DNA from: Chloroflexota bacterium
Lineage (GTDB): Bacteria; Chloroflexota; Dehalococcoidia; Lucifugimonadales; UBA3495
Assembly (NCBI GenBank): GCA_022562335.1
Contig: JADFPM010000053.1
Coordinates: forward strand, 1-12,112
Length of the DNA stretch: 12,112 bases
Reading direction: 5' to 3'
Below are positions 5,685 through 12,112 of the stretch, piece after piece. The notes beneath the pieces were generated by a model that was not told the origin of the DNA, searched no databases, and saw only the letters and a list, made by a program, of their open reading frames with translations. A program made the position numbers and the translations under genes. The stretch's first letter is position 1. Each line of letters opens with the position of its first letter.

Positions 5685-5758
5685 TTCGACAAGCTCACCA
5701 CGAACGGACGGAGGCGCCCGGAAGGAAATTTCATTCCGCTCATCCTGAGCCCGTCGAA
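5685..5758. repeat. Imperfect inverted repeat of the TTCGACAAGCTCA type
   Basis: Two 23-base arms, 5685-5707 (TTCGACAAGCTCACC...) and 5736-5758 (ending CTGAGCCCGTCGAA), are inverted copies with several mismatches around a 28-base centre. The right arm runs into GGATTTTT. Elements with this core are, from memory, common intergenic palindromes in many GC-rich bacterial genomes. Here it lies between convergent genes (PAC2 and the PhnD-like gene) and may end transcription from either side. Confidence 0.75.
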
Positions 5759-5797
5759 GGATTTTTCATCTTGGATAGACGGTTTTGAGATGGTTGC

Positions 5798-6589
5798 TTA
5801 GACCAGACCTTCGGCCACCGCGGCCTGCTCTATGATCTCCCACCCTTCAGTGACCCCTGGCACGAAAGATGTACATCCTTCGGCGTCCAAAACCGTTTTC
5901 CCCAGCGGGTGGTCATAGTCGACAGCCAAGAAGGCCTGCTCCACCTCGCGGTACAGACTCTGGTCCATGTCTCCCTGGGCGGTGAAGCAGCAGTGGCTAT
6001 ACCCGGGGCTGGTCCAGAAGATACGGACCTGGCCGGGGTGCAACAGGCCTTCCCCCGCCATCACTTCCAGCGCCCGCTGGCTGACCGAACCGGCGTCGTA
6101 CTCTCCGCTCAAGACCCGTTCCACCACGTCCCTCTCATCTGACCGGGTCTGTGACTCGCGCTCTTCGTAAAAGGTGGCCAACGATAGGTCTTCCTTGGGG
6201 TTTATCCCAAGCTCTTTCAAAAAATGGAGGGGCAGCAGCCCCGCCTGCTCCGATGAGCGGCGGCCAAAGGCAAAACTCTTTCCCTTCAGGTCTTCCACGG
6301 TGGAGATGTCCGAGTCATGCCGGGTGATGAAATGGGTCATGAAATTGATGTCCACGTCCCGCATGGCAATCACGCTGCAAGGCCGGCTGATGAGCCTTTT
6401 GATCTTCACGTAGCCCAGGGGGCCGTTCCAGGCCAGGTCTATGTCGCCTGACACGAAGGCGTCGATCATGGCGTCATAGTCGGAGTAAAGCACCCAGTCC
6501 ATCTGAATCCCCCGGGCGCTAAAAAGCTCTTCCAGGCCCTGGAACACCGTCATGTGGGATGTGGATGCCACGCCGCCCAACCTGACCAT
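5798..6589 (-). CDS. PhnD-like type II periplasmic-binding-fold protein without signal peptide
   Basis: A 263-residue protein of the phosphate/phosphite/phosphonate substrate-binding family (PF12974, PhnD/SsuA-like). It shows RLGGVASTSHMTVFQGLEELF at the N-terminus, SGDIDLAWNGPLGYVK (residues 47-62), STVEDLKGKSFAFGRRSSEQAG (96-117; family form 'dLkGk.faf.d..StSG') and VLSGEYDAGSVSQRALEVM (159-177). The ATG has GGAGGT a few bases upstream, and an in-frame stop lies 13 codons before it, so a hidden signal peptide is excluded. No permease or ATPase gene is nearby. A cytosolic sensor or enzyme-like use of the fold is possible, but the ligand is unknown. It is the last gene of the minus-strand run, 42 bases after the adaptor gene, with its own promoter-like element. 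Confidence 0.85.
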   Translation of the reverse strand: MVRLGGVASTSHMTVFQGLEELFSARGIQMDWVLYSDYDAMIDAFVSGDIDLAWNGPLGYVKIKRLISRPCSVIAMRDVDINFMTHFITRHDSDISTVEDLKGKSFAFGRRSSEQAGLLPLHFLKELGINPKEDLSLATFYEERESQTRSDERDVVERVLSGEYDAGSVSQRALEVMAGEGLLHPGQVRIFWTSPGYSHCCFTAQGDMDQSLYREVEQAFLAVDYDHPLGKTVLDAEGCTSFVPGVTEGWEIIEQAAVAEGLV

Positions 6590-6624
6590 GATGACCTCCG
6601 GTAAAGGTTGATTCCAGGGCCTAG

Positions 6625-6654
6625 ATTATAATCACTGGGAGGGTTCTCCGGCAA
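6625..6654 (-). promoter_or_regulatory. Candidate promoter for the PhnD-like gene
   Basis: On the minus strand, TTGCCG (6654-6649), an 18-base spacer, then TATAAT (6630-6625). It overlaps the last codons of the adaptor gene and lies about 35 bases before the PhnD-like ATG. A perfect -10 hexamer in an otherwise GC-rich stretch suggests separate expression in addition to readthrough. Confidence 0.45.
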
Positions 6655-9166
6655 TAACGTCTACCGTCACCGCGCTGATCCGCAACGGGGCTTCCACGCC
6701 CTGGGGCAGGTCCACGCGCACCACAACCGGATAGGTGACCACTCCCCTTTCGGTCCTGGGAGAGGCGGAGATCATGGTCACGGCGCCGGTGAATTCTTGG
6801 CCGGGCATGGATTCGATGGTCACCCGAGCCCGGGCGCCCTCCCGGATCCGGGAGACTTCGGACCCTTCCACCGCCCCACGGATTTCCAGGATAGTCGGGT
6901 CTATTATTTCAATGATCCGTGATTCGCCGGTTACGTCGTCATCCGGGTCCACGTTGATCCTGGCAACCGTCCCGGCAAAGGGAGCCCGCATGGTGGCGGC
7001 AGCCAAATCTTCCCGGGCGTCGTCCAGGGCCGCTCTAGCCTGGGACACGTGGGCTTCCAACAACGCCAGGTCTATGGCGTCGGGGCCCTGGGCAAGTTTC
7101 CGGGAATCCTTCTCGGCCTCGATCAGGCCTTCCGTGGCCAGTTGGACCTCTTTTTCCCGCAGGGCTGACTCCAAGAGGTCTTGTCCGTCTTTCAATACGG
7201 CCAGGTTGTCCTCGGCTTGGGCCAGCGCGCTTTGAGCGGCCGCCAAGCCGGCTTCCAACACCGCTCGTTTCAATGGGTCGGGACCGCTGGACAATCTATT
7301 CAATTCCCGGCCGGCGCCGGTCAGGTCCTCGGTCAAGAGACGGACTCGAGATTCAACCGAGGCCACCTCCAGGGGGTCGGCGCCCGATTCGATGGCCGCC
7401 AAGGTTTTCTCCTCGGTGGCCAGGCCCGCTTCAGCGCTGGCCAGCGCATCCTGTTTAGCCTGCTGTCCAGCTAGATCGCCGGCCGTGCCGGCAGATGCCA
7501 GGGCTTCGATAGCCTGGGATAATCGTGCCATGGCCGTCTCTACGGCTTCCTGTTGACGGGTGATCTCCATGGTGTTGATGCTGACCCGCGTATCATCCAG
7601 GGCCTGCCGGGCGGTTTTAAGGGTAGCCTCGGCCAGGTCCACAACCGATGCAAGCCGGCTTCTTTCCAACGCGTCGGGGCCTTCCTCCAAGTCGTCGAGG
7701 TCCTTGAGGGCCACGTTCAGGTTGGCCCTGGACACATCTATATTGGCACGCAGTTGTTGCAATTCCAGTGTTTCCTGCCCCTTGGTTTCAGGATCGCTTC
7801 CGGATGGGTCCTGCAGGTCCGCCAGGTCGCGCTTGGTCTTGTCCAGGTTGGCCTGGGCCAGGTCGATGCCGGTGGCAAGCCGCTGGCACCGGTCCCGCAA
7901 TGGCGCGGACTGGAATTCCCGGCATTCCAGACTTCCTGTGATCAGACCCAGCCTGGCGCGGTCGGCCCTGGCCAGGGTAAGGGCATCGCTGGCCGATACT
8001 TCGGCGGCTTGAAGTTTCGCCAGGGTGCTGGAGACGCCGCCGGCCGGGTTGGGCGCCACTACCTGCTCCAAAACAAAGTCCTTCAGCGCGTCATCGGCAT
8101 CTTTATGGTCTTTGACGGCGTTGACCACCGTCTGATCCACCAGGGCCAGTTGGACCGTCCGACCGCCTTCAAAATCGTCAAGGGCCAGGCGTGCGGACCG
8201 AAGGGCATCTTCGGCGTCGACCTTGGCTTGAAGGGCTTTGGACAGATCATCGGCACGGGTAGGGGAATGGTCTTGCAGATCGTCCAGCGCTTGTTCCAAC
8301 GCCAGTTCGGCATCGGCCGTGACGCGGCGGGCCTTGGCCAACGCTTGTTGGTAATCCCTTTGAAAGCCGGCCAGATCTTCCGCAGCCCGGTCGGCCGCCA
8401 GTTCGGCGTCGGCCACCCTCTGCAATGCCGCCGCCAGGTCCTGGCTGTAATCCAGGCCGAGGTTGGCCAGGTCGTCCAAAGCGCCATCCAACGATAGTTC
8501 GGCGGCGGCCCGTTTCTGTTGGGCCAGGGCCAGTTCCCGGGCCGAGTCCAGTTGGAAGTCAACCAGGTCTTCCTGGGCTTGGTCAAGGTCCAACTCAGCT
8601 TTGGCTTGGCGCTGAAGGGACCGGGCTAACTTGAGGTCGAAGTCGAACTGAGATGCATTTAGAGACTGCACCGCCAGGTCTTGGGCCACCCCGGCTTTAG
8701 CCTCTTTTTGCTTTGCCTGGGCCATTTCCTGTTGATGCTTTCGTTGAAAATCGTCCAGGTCCTCCTGGGCCTGATCCAGGCTGACGCTTTGTTGGGAATA
8801 GAGCCTTTCCAGCTTGGCGACGGTGGTGGCGTCCAGGGTTGCCAGAACCTCTCCTGCAATCACTCTTTGGCCGGTAACCACCGATATATCCCCCACTTTC
8901 CCGGCCACGCCAAAGGTCAATTCCTCCCGGATCAGAAAACCAAGTATGCCGTCCACGGGGACCAGGGCCGCATTGTCGCTGACATCGAAAGAACCGGCGA
9001 TAGAGTCGGCGTTGGAACCGGAGCCTTCGGCGTCTGCCTGGCCGGCGGCGTCGGACCTGCCGCAGGCCGCCAACATCAACGCCGCCAACAAAACCGCCAA
9101 AAACGGCCGGTATCCGGTTTCCTTGAGCCGGAACCTGGCCGGCTTTTTAAACATGCTCAAGGTCAA
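6632..9166 (-). CDS. RND efflux adaptor lipoprotein with giant repetitive coiled coil
   Basis: An 844-residue HlyD/AcrA-type membrane fusion protein, about twice the usual length. A hydrophobic segment FLAVLLAALMLAAC (22-35) ends in a lipobox with Cys35, so it is predicted to be a membrane-anchored lipoprotein. The first half of the lipoyl domain is at about 72-114 (VAGKVGDISVVTGQRVIAGEVL). Its second half, MRAPFAGTVARINVDPDDDV, is at about 726-745, followed by the beta-barrel (EIRGAVEGSEVSRIREGARARV...) and a membrane-proximal part. The roughly 610 residues between are predicted coiled coil. Four 32-residue repeats fill 194-321, and four 33-residue repeats, each starting G-x-D, begin at 595, 628, 661 and 694. 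Cys415 and Cys427 flank a probable turn. It should couple to the RND permease encoded 61 bases upstream. The start is TTG at 9166 with AAAGGA upstream; ATG at 9154 is an alternative. Confidence 0.88.
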   Translation of the reverse strand: MTLSMFKKPARFRLKETGYRPFLAVLLAALMLAACGRSDAAGQADAEGSGSNADSIAGSFDVSDNAALVPVDGILGFLIREELTFGVAGKVGDISVVTGQRVIAGEVLATLDATTVAKLERLYSQQSVSLDQAQEDLDDFQRKHQQEMAQAKQKEAKAGVAQDLAVQSLNASQFDFDLKLARSLQRQAKAELDLDQAQEDLVDFQLDSARELALAQQKRAAAELSLDGALDDLANLGLDYSQDLAAALQRVADAELAADRAAEDLAGFQRDYQQALAKARRVTADAELALEQALDDLQDHSPTRADDLSKALQAKVDAEDALRSARLALDDFEGGRTVQLALVDQTVVNAVKDHKDADDALKDFVLEQVVAPNPAGGVSSTLAKLQAAEVSASDALTLARADRARLGLITGSLECREFQSAPLRDRCQRLATGIDLAQANLDKTKRDLADLQDPSGSDPETKGQETLELQQLRANIDVSRANLNVALKDLDDLEEGPDALERSRLASVVDLAEATLKTARQALDDTRVSINTMEITRQQEAVETAMARLSQAIEALASAGTAGDLAGQQAKQDALASAEAGLATEEKTLAAIESGADPLEVASVESRVRLLTEDLTGAGRELNRLSSGPDPLKRAVLEAGLAAAQSALAQAEDNLAVLKDGQDLLESALREKEVQLATEGLIEAEKDSRKLAQGPDAIDLALLEAHVSQARAALDDAREDLAAATMRAPFAGTVARINVDPDDDVTGESRIIEIIDPTILEIRGAVEGSEVSRIREGARARVTIESMPGQEFTGAVTMISASPRTERGVVTYPVVVRVDLPQGVEAPLRISAVTVDVIAGEPSQ

Positions 9167-9227
9167 AATCCAATCCTTTGATCCTACCCTTTGATCTTAG
9201 CCTCGGCGGTCATGAAGGGCCGTCACT

Positions 9228-12112
9228 TTAAGGGTTCCCAGCCTGGGGGCCACCCGTTTGGGGGTCTGCCGTCTGCCGCAGCGGGTTCAAGCGGACCACA
9301 GCCGAACCAAGACGTGCCAGGGCGTTGGGCACCGATTCGTGGGCCAGGGTATATACCACGGGCACCACTATCAGCGTCAAAAACGTGGAGCTAACCAGCC
9401 CGCCGATGACCACCGTAGCCAATTCAGCGCCGATGATCCCGGAATTATCGGAAGTCGAAAATGCCAGGGGCATCAGGGCGAATATGGTGGTGAAAGCCGT
9501 CATGAGAATGGGCCTCAACCTGACCTGACCTCCTTCCAGCAGAGCGTCGTATACCCCGTAGCCCCTTTCTCTTAATTGCTCCACGAAGGTGATCAATACG
9601 ATGGCGTTGGTCACCACCACGCCGATGAGCAACAAGAGACCCATAAGCGCGGACAGGCTGAGGGTCCGGTCGGTGACCGCCAGGGCGCTCAACGCTCCCA
9701 CCACCGCCAAGGGCAGGCAGATGACGACCACCAAGGGGTTTCGCAGCGACCCGAGACTGGCCACCATCACCAGGTAGACCAGGATCACGCCCACGGCCAT
9801 GGCGGTGAACACGTCCTCAAACCCCTCGGTGATCTGTGTGAATATGCCGCCGGTCTTGACGCTAACCCCGGGGGGCAGGTCGAGGGCCGCAATCCTCTTT
9901 TCAAGCTCATTGCCCACGGCTTTGGTGTCCTCGGCGATGATGTCCCCGGTTATCCTGGCCGATCGTTCTCTGTCGAAACGGCTGATGGTTACCGGACCCC
10001 CTTCCAAGGCGATCCGGCTGATACTTCCAAGTCTTACATTGCCAAAGGGTCCCTGGATGGCCAGCCCGCTTAACTTATCGATGGCATCGGTATCACCCCG
10101 AAGACCCGTGAGCACCACGTCCATGGTGACGTCTTCCAAATCCACTTGGGAAACGACCTCGCCCACCAGATACCGGTTGACCTGCAGGGCCACCGCGCTG
10201 ACGCTGAGGCCGAACTCGGCCGCCATTTGGGGGTCCACCTCGATGGACACCTCTTGCCGGGCGGAACTGACGTCGCTGCTTACGTTTATCACTCCTTCGA
10301 TGGACTCCACCTGGGCCTGGACCTGTTTTGCGGCGCTTGAGATGGATGAGAATTTACTGCCCGTGACGGTGACCTCCAATTGATCGGTGGGCGGCCCCCC
10401 GGAGATTTCAGCCACGGTTATGGTGGTCTCTTCATCACCGGGAAGCAACTTTCTTATATCTTCGGTGATGCTCTTTGGCACATCTTCGGCCAGTGTCACG
10501 ACGACCCCGGCCAAATGGAACCCGCCGGTCCCGCCGCCTGCGAAATTCTCGGTCGACGAGCCCAAGAAGGCCATGTAGGCCTCCACCATTCCTCGGCTAC
10601 GGAACTCCTCCAATACCTCCTCCACCTTTAAAACCTGCCGGTAGGTATTGGTCACCGAAGTTCCGGTGGGAAGTTCCAGGTCGATGGTTATGAACTGGGG
10701 CGTTCCTGCGGGGAATAGGGTCGTCGGGATGATCAGGGTAAGACCCAAGCTGGCCACGGTTATCGCCACCGCCGCCAGGATTGTGAGAAATTTATGGCCC
10801 AATGTCCAAACCAGGGCCGAAGCATAGACCCGCTGGGAGAACCCCATTTGAATCCCCGATGCCTGCCCAACGCCCCCAGTGCCGTCTGCATCGGTGGCGT
10901 CTGAATCGGGAAAATCTCCTCTCCGAAGCAGCACGACCCCCAGGGTGGGCACTGCGGTCAGCGCCACCAGCGTTGACGCCAGAAGAGCAAAGCTGACCGA
11001 CATCGCGAAGGGCGAGAAAAAGGCCCCAACCAATCCCTGAATGAACGCCAGAGGCACAAATACCACCACGGTGGTCAGGGTGGAGGCAATGATCGCCGCG
11101 CCCACCTCCCGGGTCCCCTCCACCGCCGCCTGGATGCGCTCTTCCCCCGCCTGCAGGTGGCGGTACATGTTCTCCAGCACCACAATGCTGTCGTCCACTA
11201 CCCTGCCCACCGCTATGGCCAGGCCGGCCAGCGTCATGAAGTTCAAGCTGAGGTCGGTAAAACCCATTATCAGGACGCCGGTGAGAATGCTCAAGGGGAT
11301 GGAGATCCCTATGATCAAAGTGGGCCGCAGTGCCAGGGTGATGCCCCGAATCAACCCGGGCCGAATATTGGCCAGAAAGATGAATACCACGCTTATTGCA
11401 AAGAAAAAGCCCAGGAGACCTTCATTGAGCAGTGTGTCCAGCTGGCTCTTGACCTCGGGACCGTCATTGGTAATGGTGATGATTTCCACGTCGGGAGGGA
11501 GCCCTTGAACATGCTCCAAGGATTCCAGGACACCCTCCGTCACGTCCACCGTGTTGGCATCGGGTTCTTTTATGACCACGATCCCCAGGCTGGGCTTGCC
11601 GTTGGTGCGGGAGATTTGCCTGGCCTTTTCCGTGCTGATCTCGACTTGGGCCACGTCTGAAAGCTTGATGGGACGGCTGATGAGTATCCCCGAGCCGTCC
11701 TTTTCAAATCCGATCACCAGGTCCCGAAATTCTTGTAGTGATCCCAGTTTGTGGGAAGTTCGTACCGGGTAAGAGGCATTTCCGTCGTCTATGCTCCCAG
11801 CGGGCAGGCTGATATTGTTGTCCGAAAGAGCGGCCGCTACCTGGGATAGGGTCAAACCCAGGTCTTCCAGCTTATCGGGGTCCGCCTTGATGGAGACCTG
11901 TTCGTCAATCCTGCCGATGACGCCGGCCTGGAACACACCGTCAACACGTTCGATGGCGGGCACGATCAGATTGTCCACCACCCGCTGCAACGAAGGTATG
12001 TCCCGTTCCCCCAGGACGCTCAGCTGCATCACCGGGAAGATGTCCGTGGCAATGCGGCTGACCACCGGGTCGGAAACGCCGTCGGGGAACCTGATACCGG
12101 CTAGGTTGCTGA
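9228..12112 (-). CDS. RND family efflux permease (AcrB/SwrC-like), N-terminus outside window
   Basis: 960 residues are visible and the frame is open at the window's end. By comparison with AcrB about 100 residues, including the first membrane helix, are missing. It is a proton-driven exporter of the hydrophobe/amphiphile RND class (PF00873). Numbering from the GTG at 12065, the porter domain (1-210) is followed by helices 2-6 (about 215-380), with GRVVDDSIVVLEN carrying the proton-relay pair Asp291-Asp292. The second periplasmic half (about 455-745) and helices 8-12 (about 753-907) follow. VVTNAIVLITF has Thr819 where AcrB has Lys940; from memory, this TN form also occurs in SwrC/YerP-like pumps. 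Substrates could be drugs, lipids or surfactants. It is transcribed first, then the adaptor. No TolC-like gene is in view, which would fit a cell without a classical outer membrane. Confidence 0.93.
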   Translation of the reverse strand, partial: SNLAGIRFPDGVSDPVVSRIATDIFPVMQLSVLGERDIPSLQRVVDNLIVPAIERVDGVFQAGVIGRIDEQVSIKADPDKLEDLGLTLSQVAAALSDNNISLPAGSIDDGNASYPVRTSHKLGSLQEFRDLVIGFEKDGSGILISRPIKLSDVAQVEISTEKARQISRTNGKPSLGIVVIKEPDANTVDVTEGVLESLEHVQGLPPDVEIITITNDGPEVKSQLDTLLNEGLLGFFFAISVVFIFLANIRPGLIRGITLALRPTLIIGISIPLSILTGVLIMGFTDLSLNFMTLAGLAIAVGRVVDDSIVVLENMYRHLQAGEERIQAAVEGTREVGAAIIASTLTTVVVFVPLAFIQGLVGAFFSPFAMSVSFALLASTLVALTAVPTLGVVLLRRGDFPDSDATDADGTGGVGQASGIQMGFSQRVYASALVWTLGHKFLTILAAVAITVASLGLTLIIPTTLFPAGTPQFITIDLELPTGTSVTNTYRQVLKVEEVLEEFRSRGMVEAYMAFLGSSTENFAGGGTGGFHLAGVVVTLAEDVPKSITEDIRKLLPGDEETTITVAEISGGPPTDQLEVTVTGSKFSSISSAAKQVQAQVESIEGVINVSSDVSSARQEVSIEVDPQMAAEFGLSVSAVALQVNRYLVGEVVSQVDLEDVTMDVVLTGLRGDTDAIDKLSGLAIQGPFGNVRLGSISRIALEGGPVTISRFDRERSARITGDIIAEDTKAVGNELEKRIAALDLPPGVSVKTGGIFTQITEGFEDVFTAMAVGVILVYLVMVASLGSLRNPLVVVICLPLAVVGALSALAVTDRTLSLSALMGLLLLIGVVVTNAIVLITFVEQLRERGYGVYDALLEGGQVRLRPILMTAFTTIFALMPLAFSTSDNSGIIGAELATVVIGGLVSSTFLTLIVVPVVYTLAHESVPNALARLGSAVVRLNPLRQTADPQTGGPQAGNP

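Noticed and set aside
7553..8497. 314-residue plus-strand frame opposite the adaptor
   Set aside because: Its length comes from the low-stop, repetitive GC-rich adaptor coding sequence; Gly/Val/Gln-rich shadow with no start signal.
8083..8586. Trp/Pro-rich repetitive frame on the minus strand
   Set aside because: An out-of-frame reading of the adaptor's 32-residue repeats; its periodicity is inherited from the real frame.
9799..10383. Plus-strand frames opposite the RND permease (also 9576-10073, 11041-11508, 11157-11660)
   Set aside because: All are antisense to a clear RND permease and show no domain features.

Overview
The window is a GC-rich (roughly 60%), densely coded bacterial chromosome fragment with strong Shine-Dalgarno starts. 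It has no phage, IS, CRISPR, tRNA or rRNA signal. The gene mix suggests a Chloroflexota-type genome (Dehalococcoidia/SAR202-like): an ACMSD-type amidohydrolase, an M19 dipeptidase, several RidA proteins, a bacterial PAC2 protein, a signal-less PhnD-like protein, and an RND pump paired with a lipoprotein adaptor that has very long coiled coils. That placement is inference from family content, not from a marker gene.

Left part (1-2530). The 3' part of an amidohydrolase (+) ends at a strong intrinsic terminator. Facing it is a minus-strand pair: a PncC/CinA-C nicotinamide-nucleotide amidase followed by a PF14588-type RidA-like protein. Upstream of pncC lies about 570 bp without genes. It holds two 122-bp direct repeats (2056-2177 and 2321-2442). 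Each repeat carries an extended -10 promoter firing rightward, then a hairpin with a T7 tract starting at about +1, and about 25-35 nt further on a second, unrelated terminator hairpin. No plus-strand gene follows, so the pair looks like tandem small-RNA genes. This is the most unusual item in the window.

Middle (2530-5642). A minus-strand operon runs RidA-family protein, TfoX-N-domain protein, M19 (renal-dipeptidase-like) metallopeptidase. Divergent from it is a plus-strand PAC2-family gene.

Right part (5643-12112). An imperfect inverted repeat of the TTCGACAAGCTCA type separates PAC2 from a long minus-strand run. In transcription order this is an RND permease (N-terminus outside the window), an 844-residue lipoprotein adaptor, and a PhnD-like type II periplasmic-binding-fold protein without a signal peptide. 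The adaptor's lipoyl domain is split by about 610 residues of coiled coil with 32- and 33-residue periodicities. A promoter-like TATAAT element at the end of the adaptor gene may let the PhnD-like gene be expressed separately.

How the genes may work together: the RND permease and adaptor should form one drug/lipid efflux complex. PncC and the two RidA-family proteins share a metabolite-repair or small-molecule clean-up theme. The amidohydrolase and dipeptidase suggest scavenging of amide or peptide compounds.
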